Positions 1 through 8,659 are shown, counted from the first letter of the stretch. The stretch is DNA of 64,000 bases from Helicobacter sp. 11-8110 (GCF_003288905.1 NZ_NHYL01000002.1:62001-126000), one strand, 5' to 3'. A program made the numbers and translations. The notes: generated by a model not told the origin, from the sequence alone.

Positions 1-582
1 TTTTTGAGCATTAGCTTGTAATTTTTCATAATTTTCTTTAAACAAACTTCCGCTTTTTGTAGCACTTTGCCATAATTCTTCCCATTCATTTGCATTATAA
101 AAAGATATGGTCATTTTAGCTTCTTTACCGTATTTAAATTTAGTAAGCACTGCAGTTTCTGGGGAGACATTCATGCTTGCATAGTCTTTTTTAAGCATTG
201 CGTTAATTAGTGTCGATTTACCTGCTTTAATTGTCCCTACAAAAGCTATTTGAAAGCTATTATCTCTTTGTAAGAATTGATGAGTATTTTTAATAAAATT
301 TGAAATAGCTTTTTCATCACCAAATTCTTTTTCATAAAGCTTTAAGAAATTTTGTATTTCTAAGATATGCTCGTAATCTTTGCTAAGCTCTTTTATAGGT
401 GCTGTAATTTTTGAATTTTGACTCACTTTTTCTGCTTTGCTTAAGAAATTTTGTATTTTTTGAGAATTTTCAGCCAAAAATTCCTTGTCTTGATACTCAT
501 CTTTTAGAATTTCGCCACAATTTAGGCAAAATAACAACTCTTCTTTTTGATTTTTGTAATTACATTTTTTACAAATGTGCAT
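1..582 (-). CDS. Dynamin-family GTPase with N-terminal zinc ribbon (5' part; 3' end outside window)
   Basis: The first 194 residues are readable from an ATG at 582 preceded by AAGGAG; the gene runs off the window at base 1. Residues 4-22 form a zinc-ribbon-like pattern (C4, C7, C19, C22). A helical stretch follows, then a P-loop GTIKAGKST (116-124) and a switch-I-type SPETAVLT with T143, the order seen in bacterial dynamin-like proteins that hydrolyse GTP while remodelling membranes. It lies 53 nt behind the small membrane protein at 636-845 with no terminator between them, so the two are probably cotranscribed from the G11 promoter. The family assignment is secure; the role (membrane fusion, stress or phage response) is unknown. 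Confidence 0.85.
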   Translation of the reverse strand, partial: MHICKKCNYKNQKEELLFCLNCGEILKDEYQDKEFLAENSQKIQNFLSKAEKVSQNSKITAPIKELSKDYEHILEIQNFLKLYEKEFGDEKAISNFIKNTHQFLQRDNSFQIAFVGTIKAGKSTLINAMLKKDYASMNVSPETAVLTKFKYGKEAKMTISFYNANEWEELWQSATKSGSLFKENYEKLQANAQK

Positions 583-635
583 TTTTTCTCCTTGTTAAGA
601 TTTTGTATTTTTTCATTAAATTATTGATTTAAAAA

Positions 636-845
636 TTATTTGCTTTTAAGCATACCAAAAACAAATAAAACAAATATACCTATAACCACATATTCACTAT
701 AGGGAGCTGGAATAAAAAGACTTACCAAAAACCAAATTAAAAAGCCTAATGCTGCCATAGGTAAAAGCACCCACAACGATGCTATAATGAAAAAAAATAA
801 AATTAAAGCTCCTATAAACTGCACTATGTTACTTAACATCTCCAT
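636..845 (-). CDS. Small hydrophobic membrane protein (69 aa), first gene behind a G11 promoter
   Basis: The protein is almost wholly hydrophobic, with three likely membrane segments at about residues 7-25, 27-45 and 52-66, and a basic C-terminus (KSK). AAAGGGA precedes the ATG. It has no family I recognise. It resembles the 68-aa protein at 956-1162 in size, composition and an acidic-Pro loop (PAPYSEY versus EPFG), so the pair may be diverged relatives. Its start lies only 16 nt downstream of the -10 box of the promoter containing the G11 tract, so its expression should be the first thing affected by tract slippage. It probably works with the dynamin-like GTPase downstream; that is inference from position. 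Confidence 0.7.
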   Translation of the reverse strand: MEMLSNIVQFIGALILFFFIIASLWVLLPMAALGFLIWFLVSLFIPAPYSEYVVIGIFVLFVFGMLKSK

Positions 846-860
846 TTTAATCCCTTTGCA

Positions 861-889
861 ATTATAGCCCCCCCCCCCGCAAAAGTCAA
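861..889 (-). promoter_or_regulatory. Promoter with G11 tract in its spacer (candidate phase-variable promoter)
   Basis: Reading the minus strand, a -35 box TTGACT (889-884) and a perfect -10 box TATAAT (866-861) are separated by exactly 17 nt (883-867). Eleven consecutive G (878-868) occupy most of the spacer. The predicted start is near 854, just ahead of the Shine-Dalgarno of the gene starting at 845. Slippage of the G run would change the -35/-10 spacing, the mechanism known for phase-variable promoters of other bacteria. As written, the spacing is the optimum one. Confidence 0.85.
868..878. repeat. Homopolymeric C11/G11 tract
   Basis: Eleven C on the plus strand in an AT-rich intergenic region. 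Long G/C homopolymers are the standard contingency-locus signature of Helicobacter and Campylobacter. This one is not in a coding region but inside a promoter spacer. Confidence 0.95.
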
Positions 890-955
890 GGATTTAAAGG
901 ATAATTTTATTTAGCTTTTTTATTTTTAATTAAATTTGAAATTTCATTTTTGGAA

Positions 956-1162
956 TTACACTCTTTTTAAAAACCTATAGATTCCATACAAGATTAAAGC
1001 TACAATCAAAATAAAACCAAAAGGCTCTGGAACATATTCCAAAATGATTTCATAAATTAAAACCAAAAAATAAAGCACAGCCATAAAACACATCACAGCT
1101 GCTATCAACGCAGCTTGAGAAACCACTAGAGCAATCATTAATAAAAATGCTATTATTCCCAT
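956..1162 (-). CDS. Small hydrophobic membrane protein (68 aa)
   Basis: Begins MGIIAFLLMIALVV and consists of hydrophobic segments at about residues 3-42 (two passes) and 49-64, ending in a basic RFLKRV tail, as expected for a small inner-membrane protein. It lies on the same strand as the dynamin group, between the 125-aa protein and the G11 promoter. No family is recognised. The upstream gap (1163-1343) carries a strong hairpin, so this gene probably has its own promoter. Its similarity in layout to the 69-aa neighbour suggests related function. Confidence 0.65.
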   Translation of the reverse strand: MGIIAFLLMIALVVSQAALIAAVMCFMAVLYFLVLIYEIILEYVPEPFGFILIVALILYGIYRFLKRV

Positions 1163-1284
1163 AAAAAAACCCTTTAATTTTATTTTTTGATTTTTACTTA
1201 GATTCTATAACTACACTTTTGATTACTATCGCTTTTTTTAAACTTTAACCTTTTGCAAACAATTTTCCTTACCAAAACCATTTA

Positions 1285-1336
1285 AAACATAGCCTAAGCT
1301 AACCTAATTAAAAAGTTATTTAGCTTTGCTATGTTT
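1285..1336. terminator. Long interrupted hairpin, likely (bidirectional) terminator
   Basis: AAACATAGC (1285-1293) pairs with GCTATGTTT (1328-1336), and the inner arms AAGCTAA (1296-1302) and TTAGCTT (1320-1326) also pair perfectly, giving 16 base pairs around a 17-nt AT-rich loop. It lies just after the stop of the minus-strand gene at 1344. On that strand it is followed by a short TTTT. The rest of 1163-1343 shows nothing coding. Confidence 0.6.
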
Positions 1337-1343
1337 ATTAACT

Positions 1344-1721
1344 TTAAGCGTCTTTATTTTCTTGGCAAGTTGCCTGGCTAGTTTCTTGATTATTTGCTTG
1401 ACTAGCTACTTGTTCAAAAATACTTTTAATGCGTCTTATATGTTCTTCATACTGCTCTTTGAGTTCTGGATTATTCTCTATAGCTTCTTTGCCACCATAC
1501 AAATCAGAAATTACAAGCGCCTCTTCACCAAGAATCTTTTTCTCTAGCCACTCTAAACCATCATATACTTTATTAGCAGCATCACCTGCCATTTCACTTA
1601 AAATATCTTTTGGATCATCGGTATAATAAAGCTCCTCACTTGTTTTATCATACCACTTTTTTAGCCCATAACCAACAGCTCCAAGTGCTACCCCACCTAG
1701 AATAAGGCTTAATTTTCCCAT
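1344..1721 (-). CDS. Hypothetical protein with N-terminal membrane anchor (125 aa)
   Basis: ATG at 1721 is chosen because AAGGAG sits six nt upstream; a TTG two codons earlier lies too close to that site. The product has a glycine-rich hydrophobic N-terminus (about residues 3-18) followed by a charged, soluble, mostly helical region with many Glu/Lys and a Gln/Asn/Ala-rich tail. No family is recognised. It is the promoter-proximal gene of the minus-strand group ending with the dynamin-like GTPase, and could be a membrane-tethered partner of it; the hairpin at 1285-1336 argues that it is at least partly a separate transcript. Confidence 0.65.
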   Translation of the reverse strand: MGKLSLILGGVALGAVGYGLKKWYDKTSEELYYTDDPKDILSEMAGDAANKVYDGLEWLEKKILGEEALVISDLYGGKEAIENNPELKEQYEEHIRRIKSIFEQVASQANNQETSQATCQENKDA

Positions 1722-1753
1722 AAACAACTCCTTTGTTTTGATTTACAAAAGAA

Positions 1754-1786
1754 ATTATAATTTGCGCTTATGACAGGTTGTGTCAT
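1754..1786 (-). promoter_or_regulatory. Promoter with operator-like palindrome upstream of the 125-aa gene
   Basis: A TATAAT -10 box on the minus strand (1759-1754) is preceded, where a -35 box would lie, by a perfect inverted repeat ATGACA-N5-TGTCAT (1770-1786). A dyad of this kind overlapping the -35 region is what a dimeric transcription factor site looks like. The protein that would bind is unknown. Confidence 0.5.
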
Positions 1787-1854
1787 TAAATTATCAATTT
1801 AAAAATTTTAATTAATAAGTAAAAAAGAGAGATTTATTTAAAAAATAAGTAGTC

Positions 1855-1878
1855 AATCCAAGCCCAAAGGCTAGGATT
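1855..1878 (-). terminator. Terminator hairpin after dnaK
   Basis: AATCC-A-AGCC / GGCT-A-GGATT form a nine-pair stem with one A-A mismatch and a CAAA loop. It lies 27 nt beyond the dnaK stop; on the minus strand it is followed within ten nt by a run of T. Confidence 0.65.
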
Positions 1879-1904
1879 ATTAAGAAGGTTAATTAAGAGA
1901 ATTG

Positions 1905-3782
1905 TTATTCGACTTCTGCGTCAATCACATCATCATCTTTTTTATTTTGTTGTGTTGCGCCACCTTGTGCATTTTGATCTTTTTGATACATTGCTTCAGC
2001 AAGTTTGTGGCTTACTTCTGTGAGTGCCTTAACTTTTTGCTCAATCTCTTCTTTAGAAGCATTTTCATTTTTCAAAGTTGTTTGCAAATCATTGATTGCA
2101 TTTTGAATCTTTTCAGCCTCGCTTGAATCAATTTTTTCTTTCATTTCATCAAGGCTTTTTTGAGTTTGATAAACAAGGCTATCTGCTTGATTTCTTACTT
2201 CAATAGCTTCTTTTTTCTTTTTGTCTTCTTCTTTATTAAGTTCAGCATCTTTTACCATTTTTTCAATTTCAGAATCAGACAATCCACTAGAACCTGTGAT
2301 TTTGATTTCTTGAGCTTTGCCTGTTGCTTTGTCTTTGGCGCTCACTGTTAAGATACCATTTGCATCAATATCAAAAGTAACTTCAATTTGAGGCACACCT
2401 CTTGGTGCTGCTGGGATACCGCTTAGCTCAAAATTTCCAAGCACTTTATTATCTCTTGCAAGTTCTCTCTCCCCTTGTAAAACTTGAATAGTTACAGCAG
2501 GTTGATTGTCTTCTGCCGTTGAGAAAACTTGATTTTTCTTAACAGGAATAGTCGTGCCTCGATCAATAATCTTCGTCATCACTCCACCTAATGTTTCAAT
2601 TCCCAAGCTAAGAGGTGTAACATCAAGCAATAAAACATCCTTTACATCGCCTTTTAATACACCCCCTTGAATTGCCGCACCAATTGCCACAACTTCATCT
2701 GGATTCACTGATTTATTAAGCTCTTTACCGATAAACTCTTTCACTCTTTCTTGAACTTTTGGAATCCTTGTAGAACCACCCACCATAACAACTTCTGCAA
2801 TATCCCCTTTGCTTAAATCTGCATCTTTGATAACATCGCCGATTTTATTAATAGTTTGGTTGATATAAGATTCAATAAGCGATTCAAACTTAGCGCGACT
2901 AATCTTTTTAACCAAGTGTTTTGGACCGCTTGCATCCGCTGTAATAAAAGGCAAGTTAATTTCAGTTTCTTGCGCACTACTTAACTCTTTTTTAGCGTTT
3001 TCTGCTGCTTCTTTTAATCTTTGAAGTGCCATTACATCATTTTTGAGATTGATTCCATTTTCATCTTCAAATTCTTTTGCTGCCCAATCAATAATAGCGT
3101 TATCAAAGTCATCTCCACCTAAAAACGCATCACCACCTGTTGCCAAAACTTCTACAACATTATCGCCTGTTTCTAGCACGGTAACATCAAATGTCCCACC
3201 ACCCAAATCATAAACTACGATTTTTTCTGCTTGTTTTTTATCCAAACCATAAGCAAGTGCTGCTGAAGTTGGCTCATTGATGATTCTAAGCACATTAAGC
3301 CCCGCAATTGTCCCTGCTTCTTTAGTTGCTTTTCTTTGTGCATCGTTAAAATAGGCTGGAACGGTGATAACTGCTTCTGTTACTTCCTCTCCCAAATAAC
3401 TTTCTGCATCAGCTTTAAGCTTCATAAGAATCTTTGCAGAAATCTCTTGTGGCGTATAAACTTTTCCTGCAATTTCAATCGCACAAGCACCATTTCTATC
3501 AACTACTTTATAAGGAAGTCTTTTTTTAGCTTCTTGAGCTTTATCTTCATTAAACATTAATCCCATAATTCTTTTAATAGAATAAATAGTTTTTTCTGGA
3601 TTAGTGATAGCTTGTCTTTTTGCAGGATCTCCTACCAAAATCTCACCTTTATCAGTAAAAGCCACAACCGATGGAGTTGTATTTTTCCCTTCTTTATTTG
3701 CAATGATTTTTGATTCATTTCCTTCAAAAACCGCCATCGCTGAATTTGTTGTTCCTAAGTCAATTCCTAATACTTTTCCCAT
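1905..3782 (-). CDS. dnaK: Chaperone protein DnaK (Hsp70)
   Basis: 625 aa, the usual length. The N-terminus carries the phosphate-1 motif GIDLGTTNS (6-14). [14 protein letters not shown] (phosphate 2) and [14 protein letters not shown] are present, followed by the substrate domain ([20 protein letters not shown]) and a helical lid ending [10 protein letters not shown]. The ATG at 3782 follows AAGGAT. This is the ATP-dependent folding chaperone working with GrpE (directly upstream, 21 nt) and a DnaJ that is not in this window. It is cotranscribed with grpE from the promoter at 4400-4428. Confidence 0.98.
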   Translation of the reverse strand: MGKVLGIDLGTTNSAMAVFEGNESKIIANKEGKNTTPSVVAFTDKGEILVGDPAKRQAITNPEKTIYSIKRIMGLMFNEDKAQEAKKRLPYKVVDRNGACAIEIAGKVYTPQEISAKILMKLKADAESYLGEEVTEAVITVPAYFNDAQRKATKEAGTIAGLNVLRIINEPTSAALAYGLDKKQAEKIVVYDLGGGTFDVTVLETGDNVVEVLATGGDAFLGGDDFDNAIIDWAAKEFEDENGINLKNDVMALQRLKEAAENAKKELSSAQETEINLPFITADASGPKHLVKKISRAKFESLIESYINQTINKIGDVIKDADLSKGDIAEVVMVGGSTRIPKVQERVKEFIGKELNKSVNPDEVVAIGAAIQGGVLKGDVKDVLLLDVTPLSLGIETLGGVMTKIIDRGTTIPVKKNQVFSTAEDNQPAVTIQVLQGERELARDNKVLGNFELSGIPAAPRGVPQIEVTFDIDANGILTVSAKDKATGKAQEIKITGSSGLSDSEIEKMVKDAELNKEEDKKKKEAIEVRNQADSLVYQTQKSLDEMKEKIDSSEAEKIQNAINDLQTTLKNENASKEEIEQKVKALTEVSHKLAEAMYQKDQNAQGGATQQNKKDDDVIDAEVE

Positions 3783-3803
3783 AATTTATCCTTATTAATT
3801 AAT

Positions 3804-4355
3804 TTATTTTGCAATGCTAACCATTGATGGTCTTAGCACTCTTTCTTTATATTTATAACCCTTTTGCATCTCTGCGACAATCTCTCCTACATTGTGAGAA
3901 TCGCTTTGAACTTGCATAATAGCATCGTGGAAATTAGGGTCAAACTCTCCGCTTGCATCAATGGGTTCAATCCCATGTTTTGCAAGTGTTTTTAAAAGAT
4001 TATCCAATGTTAGTGCAATTCCCTCCTCTATTTTTCCTAAAATTTCAGCTTGATCACTATTTTCTTTTGAATCTTTAATCGTTTTTAAAGCAATCTCTAA
4101 AGTATCAATGCTCGGCAATAAATCTTTTGCTATTTTTTCATAAGCATATTCCAAGGCTTGATCTTTTTCTCTCACCAAACGCTTTTTAGTGTTTTCAAAA
4201 TCAGCATAAGTGCGCAAATATTGATCTTCTAATTCCTTGATTTTATTTTGAAGCGATTCTAGCGATTCTTTAGAATCTTGCTCTGCATTCTCTTGTGATT
4301 CTTGTTTTTGATTCTCATTCTCAGAAGAATCTATCTTTTCATTTTCATCTTGCAT
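3804..4355 (-). CDS. grpE: Nucleotide exchange factor GrpE
   Basis: The start is placed at ATG 4355 ([13 protein letters not shown]...), preceded by AAGGAG; an upstream TTG-started extension has no ribosome site and non-GrpE sequence. The 183-aa product has an acidic N-terminal tail, the long coiled coil ([25 protein letters not shown] region) and a C-terminal beta domain with [21 protein letters not shown]. GrpE releases ADP from DnaK. In most members of this group hrcA precedes grpE; here the upstream gene is absent and the next gene is divergent. Confidence 0.95.
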   Translation of the reverse strand: MQDENEKIDSSENENQKQESQENAEQDSKESLESLQNKIKELEDQYLRTYADFENTKKRLVREKDQALEYAYEKIAKDLLPSIDTLEIALKTIKDSKENSDQAEILGKIEEGIALTLDNLLKTLAKHGIEPIDASGEFDPNFHDAIMQVQSDSHNVGEIVAEMQKGYKYKERVLRPSMVSIAK

Positions 4356-4399
4356 TCTAATTCCACTCCTTACAACAAAAATAACGCTTCTAAAATGAA

Positions 4400-4428
4400 A
4401 TTTTAGCAATTATTCTTGTGAATTTCAA
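4400..4428 (-). promoter_or_regulatory. grpE-dnaK promoter
   Basis: On the minus strand TTGAAA (4428-4423) and TAAAAT (4405-4400) are spaced by 17 nt, giving a leader of about 40 nt before the grpE ATG. No full CIRCE element is visible near it. Confidence 0.6.
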
Positions 4429-4724
4429 GTAAAATTATATAACTTTAGTCTATTAATGTCAAGTTAAATTAATAAAATAAGCTAAACTTTCTTAAAAATA
4501 AAAATTTAATTATAAGTTGTTTGGGATAAACTTAAGGTTGCTTTAAAGTCTTAAAAAGCAAAACAAATAAGAGATTTTCGCAAAATATAGCAACAATGCG
4601 CGCGATAACTTTGACAATTTCTCTAAGATTCTAAATAGAGCAATTTAGCTTTTTAGGGCATCAAGGATTTCATAAGTAAAACTTTGCTAATTTTCTAAAA
4701 TATTTTTAATGGGGGATTTTTGAA
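4429..4724. other. Gene-free AT-rich region between divergent grpE and M23 peptidase genes
   Basis: About 300 bp with no supportable ORF and no strong hairpin; it presumably holds the promoter of the plus-strand peptidase gene. No remnant of hrcA is apparent by eye. Confidence 0.5.
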
Positions 4725-5528
4725 ATGAAAAAAATAATCATATTATTGCTGTGTGTTTTTGTAGGATTTGCCAAGGAATTGACTATTGAAAATGGTAAAA
4801 CTCTTATTTTGGAAAGCAAATCACCAAACCCTAAAAGTATTATCCTAGATAAAAAAGAGTATTTATGGATACCCCATCCCCAAAAACCCGATACAAAAAT
4901 TTTATTTCTATCTATACCTTATTACACTAAAGCACAAAGTATTCGGCTTGAGAATAGCCAAACTTTGCAAATCATCAAAGGTCAGTATAAAATTGAAAAA
5001 ATCAGTGTAGATCCAAGCAAAGCCAAACCCAACAAAGCTAATCAACAAAGAATCTCCAAAGAAAGAGAAGAAGCTAGTAAAATTTATCAAACTTACACTA
5101 AGGGATACTATTGGAAAAAGCCCTTTATCTATCCTATGAAAAGTAAAATTACTAGTGAATTTGGCAATGCAAGAGTGTTTAATCAAGAAGTAAAAAGCTA
5201 TCATAGCGGAACAGATTTTAGAGCTGCTATTGGAACACCAATTTATGCGAGTAATAGCGGCAAGGTCGTGATTGCAAAAGATAGATTCTTAGCAGGAAAA
5301 TCTGTAGTAATTGACCATGGAGAAGGGATTTTTAGCATGTATTATCATTGCAGTGAAATCAAAGTCAAAGAAGGCACTAGAGTAAAACAAGGCGAACTCA
5401 TTGCACTAAGCGGTAATACAGGTAGAGTAAGTGGTCCGCATTTGCATTTTGGGATTTTGGTACGTGGGGCACAGGTTGATCCAATTGATTTTATTGCCAA
5501 AATCAATGCATCTCTAAAAGGGAACTAA
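4725..5528 (+). CDS. Periplasmic M23 (LytM-type) peptidoglycan endopeptidase
   Basis: 267 aa with a signal peptide (residues 1-16). A beta-rich region and a charged linker (about 95-120) are followed by a complete C-terminal M23 domain. The zinc and catalytic residues are all present: H160 and D164 (HSGTD), H208 and the HxH pair H239/H241 (GPHLHFG). Such enzymes cut peptide cross-links in peptidoglycan and in helical relatives help set cell shape. The ATG at 4725 follows a G-rich site. The aldolase-fold gene begins one nt after its stop, an arrangement also remembered from Campylobacter. Because all ligands are intact it should be active; I do not assign a Csd/Pgp name. Confidence 0.88.
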   Translation: MKKIIILLLCVFVGFAKELTIENGKTLILESKSPNPKSIILDKKEYLWIPHPQKPDTKILFLSIPYYTKAQSIRLENSQTLQIIKGQYKIEKISVDPSKAKPNKANQQRISKEREEASKIYQTYTKGYYWKKPFIYPMKSKITSEFGNARVFNQEVKSYHSGTDFRAAIGTPIYASNSGKVVIAKDRFLAGKSVVIDHGEGIFSMYYHCSEIKVKEGTRVKQGELIALSGNTGRVSGPHLHFGILVRGAQVDPIDFIAKINASLKGN

Positions 5529-5529
5529 A

Positions 5530-6132
5530 ATGGAGAAAATATTTCAAGATTTAAAAACTATCTCTTTAGCAATGTTTCGGAAGAATTTCTTTGGAATCTT
5601 TCATGGTTCTATTTCAACAAAACTTGAAGAAGGTCATTTTCTTATTAACAAAAAAGATGCAATTTTTGATGATTTAAATGAAGAATCGCTTATCACGCTC
5701 TATCACAAACAAGATTATCGCTGGCAAGAAGCTAGTATGGACGCTTTTATTCATTCTTTGCTTTATCAAAATATTCCTAATGCCAAATATATTGCCTATG
5801 GAATGCCTCCCTTTACGATAGCCTATACTCTCTCAAATAGTAAAATCACCCCAAAAGATTATTTTGGTTATAAGATTCTAGGCACCCTAGAAGTGTATGA
5901 CCCAAAAGATTATGACAATTGGTATGAAAGAGCAGATGTTGAAATCAATCGCTATTTCAAAGAAAATGATAAAAAAATTATGGTTATCAAAGGCTATGGC
6001 GTGTATGTGTATCATCGAGACTTGCAATATCTCTCAAAATTAATGGCGATTTTAGAAAATTCGTGTAAAGTCTTGCATTTTCATAGCATTTTAGAGGGCA
6101 ATAAACCTTCTTATGAACTACTTGACTTTTAA
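5530..6132 (+). CDS. Class II aldolase/adducin-fold family protein
   Basis: 200 aa. The N-terminal part has the family signature around residues 25-60: a Gly-Ser-Ile-Ser loop (HGSISTKLEEGHFLI) that binds the phosphate in FucA/AraD-type enzymes, then DDLNEESL. A YGMPPFT-type segment and a C-terminal Tyr-rich region follow. The clustered zinc histidines of true fuculose-phosphate aldolases are not obvious, so the substrate and even enzymatic activity are uncertain. It follows the M23 peptidase with no gap and precedes metNIQ; the family is conserved in the group as an uncharacterised protein. Confidence 0.7.
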   Translation: MEKIFQDLKTISLAMFRKNFFGIFHGSISTKLEEGHFLINKKDAIFDDLNEESLITLYHKQDYRWQEASMDAFIHSLLYQNIPNAKYIAYGMPPFTIAYTLSNSKITPKDYFGYKILGTLEVYDPKDYDNWYERADVEINRYFKENDKKIMVIKGYGVYVYHRDLQYLSKLMAILENSCKVLHFHSILEGNKPSYELLDF

Positions 6133-6198
6133 TGCTTGATTTTAAGGCAAGAAAAATTTGATAAAATTACAAAATTATGTAGCAATTCAAGGGTTTTA

Positions 6199-7158
6199 AT
6201 GGATTTTATAGAAGTTAGAGAATTATACAAAAATTACGGAAAACTTGAAGTCTTAAAAAATATTCATTTAAATGTTAAAAAAGGCTCGATTTTTGGACTT
6301 GTAGGGCATAGCGGAGCAGGAAAAAGCACACTGCTTAGAACTTTTAATGGACTAGAATCTATCAATCACGGAAGCATTAAAATTGGTGAAGTGGAGATTA
6401 ATCGCTTAGATTCCAAAAGCATGAGACATTTTAGAAAAAAGGTTGGAATGATTTTTCAAAACTTCTCTTTAATGGCGCGTAAAAATGTCTATGAAAATAT
6501 CATTTTACCTTTGGAGTGTTGGGGAGAAAATATTGATAAAAATCGCGTTGAAAAACTAGTGGAATTAGTGGGTTTGCAAGACAAAATGAAATTTTATCCT
6601 AGCCAGCTAAGTGGCGGACAAAAACAAAGAGTTGCTATTGCAAGGGCTTTAGTGATGAATCCTGATTTACTTTTAAGCGATGAAGCCACTAGCGCATTAG
6701 ATCCCTCCACAACAAACTCAATCTTAGAACTTTTATCGCAAATCAATCAAGAAATTAAAGTAACTATCGTGCTAGTAACTCACGAAATGGAAGTGGTAAA
6801 AAAAATCTGTCAAGAAGCGGCTTTTATGGAAAATGGAGAGATTATCAAAAGCGGTCATATTGAATCCCTCTTTTTAGAGCCTGATAAAAAAATGCGAGAT
6901 TTTTTGGGAGAAAATGAAATTTTACCTCCAAATGGTATTAATATCCGAATCTATTTCCCCAAAGAAGTAGCACAAAACCCAATCATCACTCAAATGGCAA
7001 GAGAATTGCAGGTGGATTTTAATATCGTATGGGGAAATTTAGAATCTTTTGGCGGAATCGCCTTAGGAGTGCTTGTAATTAATATTAAACAAGAATTTTT
7101 AGAGCAAGTTTGTGCATTTCTAACCCAAAGTGGCACACGCTGGGAAATTGTGGAGTAA
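6199..7158 (+). CDS. metN: Methionine ABC transporter, ATP-binding protein MetN
   Basis: The start is set at ATG 6199 (MDFIEVRELY), which has AAGGG just upstream; the longer TTG-started reading frame has no ribosome site. 319 aa with Walker A GHSGAGKST (36-44), signature LSGGQKQR, and Walker B followed by a D-E-A-T-S-A-L-D stretch and an H-loop (VTHEME). The C-terminal NIL domain (about 240-319) is the regulatory methionine-binding domain of MetN. It powers uptake of D/L-methionine with MetI and MetQ, which follow in order. Confidence 0.93.
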   Translation: MDFIEVRELYKNYGKLEVLKNIHLNVKKGSIFGLVGHSGAGKSTLLRTFNGLESINHGSIKIGEVEINRLDSKSMRHFRKKVGMIFQNFSLMARKNVYENIILPLECWGENIDKNRVEKLVELVGLQDKMKFYPSQLSGGQKQRVAIARALVMNPDLLLSDEATSALDPSTTNSILELLSQINQEIKVTIVLVTHEMEVVKKICQEAAFMENGEIIKSGHIESLFLEPDKKMRDFLGENEILPPNGINIRIYFPKEVAQNPIITQMARELQVDFNIVWGNLESFGGIALGVLVINIKQEFLEQVCAFLTQSGTRWEIVE

Positions 7159-7161
7159 AAA

Positions 7162-7812
7162 ATGGATATAAAATTACTTAAATTACTTTTAGAAGCGACT
7201 TTAGACACCTTATATATGAGTATTATTGCAACAACAATTGCAACTGCCCTAGCAGTGATTCCAGCAATCTTATTAGTTTTGTGTAGCCCTAGTGGCTTAA
7301 AACCCAATGCGATTATTTACCGAACTTTAGACACTATTACTAATACATTACGCTCTTTTCCTTTTTTGATTTTAATGGTTGTTTTATTTCCTTTTACGCA
7401 ATGGATTCTTGGTAAAAGTATTGGTGCAACTGCAGCTATTGTGCCACTTAGTATTGGTGCAGCTCCCTTTATTGTGCGTATCATTGAAGGGGCGCTAAAA
7501 GAAGTAGATAAAGATGTCATAGAAGCCGCACAAAGTTTTGGCGCAAGTCATTTCCAAATTATTTTTAGAATTATGCTCATTGAAGCTCTACCTAGCATTG
7601 TTTCTGGAATCACACTTGCTTTGATTCTTGTGATTGGATTTAGCGCTATGGCAGGTGCTGTTGGCGGTGGAGGGCTTGGCGATATTGCAATCAAATATGG
7701 ATATTATAGATTCCAAAGTGATATTATGGTATATACCGTTGTGATTTTAATTTTTCTTGTGCAGATTATTCAAAGTTTTGGGGATTTTCTGTATAAAAAA
7801 TTAAAACACTAG
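7162..7812 (+). CDS. metI: Methionine ABC transporter permease MetI
   Basis: 216 aa with about five membrane helices and the permease EAA loop (EAAQSFGASHFQIIFRIML) that docks on MetN. Its length fits MetI. It starts three nt after metN with GGAG upstream and ends 22 nt before metQ. Confidence 0.93.
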   Translation: MDIKLLKLLLEATLDTLYMSIIATTIATALAVIPAILLVLCSPSGLKPNAIIYRTLDTITNTLRSFPFLILMVVLFPFTQWILGKSIGATAAIVPLSIGAAPFIVRIIEGALKEVDKDVIEAAQSFGASHFQIIFRIMLIEALPSIVSGITLALILVIGFSAMAGAVGGGGLGDIAIKYGYYRFQSDIMVYTVVILIFLVQIIQSFGDFLYKKLKH

Positions 7813-7834
7813 CTCAACAAAAGAAAGGTAAAAA

Positions 7835-8647
7835 ATGATTAAAAAAATTTTAGGTATCTGCGGACTTACAGGATTATTGGTCTTTAGCGGTTGTAGTGAT
7901 TCTAAAGAAAGCACAGCAACGCAAACCACTGAAACAAAATTAATAGTAGGAGCCACTCCAGAGCCACACGCAATTCTTTTACAAGAAATAGCACCTAAAT
8001 TAAAAAGTGAGGGCATAACTCTAGAAATCAAAGAATTTACAGACTATGTAACTCCTAATCTATCACTCAACGATGATTCATTAGATGCAAATTTCTTCCA
8101 ACACAAACCTTATTTGGATTCATTTAATAAAGAAAGAGGGACTAATTTAGTAAGTGTTGCTAATATCCATTTAGAGCCAATGGGTGTGTATTCCAACAAA
8201 ATCAAAAGTCTTGATGAGTTAAAAGAAGGCGATTTAGTTTCTTTGCCTAATGATCCTTCAAATGGTGCTAGAGCATTGAGAGTTTTAGAAGCCAATGGAG
8301 TGATTAAACTCAAAGAGGGAGTAGAGCTTGTTTCTGCGCAAGATATTGTAGAGAATCCCAAAAAATTAAATTTTAAAGAAATGGATGCACCTCAACTTGC
8401 TAGAGCTTTAAATGATGTAACTATTTCTGTTATTAACACAAATTTTGCACTTTTAGCTGGATTAAATCCACTTGATGATGCGATTGCTTTAGAATCAAAA
8501 GAATCTCCTTTTGCAAATATCGTCGTAGTTAAAGCAGGTAGAGAAAATGATGCTGCTATCCAAAAGCTAGTTCAAGCACTCCAAAGTCAAGAAATAAAAG
8601 ACTTTATCCTAGAAAAATACAAAGGTGCGATTCTCCCTAGCTTCTAA
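7835..8647 (+). CDS. metQ: Methionine-binding lipoprotein MetQ (NlpA family)
   Basis: 270 aa. A lipoprotein signal ends in FSG-C20. The mature part begins with the NlpA core (KLIVGATPEPHAILL) and contains LDANFFQHKPYLDSFN, a conserved ligand-binding segment. It captures methionine in the periplasm and delivers it to MetNI. Last gene of the operon; a strong terminator follows. Confidence 0.94.
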   Translation: MIKKILGICGLTGLLVFSGCSDSKESTATQTTETKLIVGATPEPHAILLQEIAPKLKSEGITLEIKEFTDYVTPNLSLNDDSLDANFFQHKPYLDSFNKERGTNLVSVANIHLEPMGVYSNKIKSLDELKEGDLVSLPNDPSNGARALRVLEANGVIKLKEGVELVSAQDIVENPKKLNFKEMDAPQLARALNDVTISVINTNFALLAGLNPLDDAIALESKESPFANIVVVKAGRENDAAIQKLVQALQSQEIKDFILEKYKGAILPSF

Positions 8648-8659
8648 GCAAAATTTAAG

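Noticed and set aside
3833-3841. TTAGCACTC, half of a CIRCE element
   Set aside because: It lies in the grpE coding end, there is no matching GAGTGCTAA arm nine nt away, and it is not at a promoter.
6136-6198. N-terminal extension of MetN from a TTG
   Set aside because: No ribosome site and no match to the MetN start; ATG 6199 has AAGGG and the conserved first residues.
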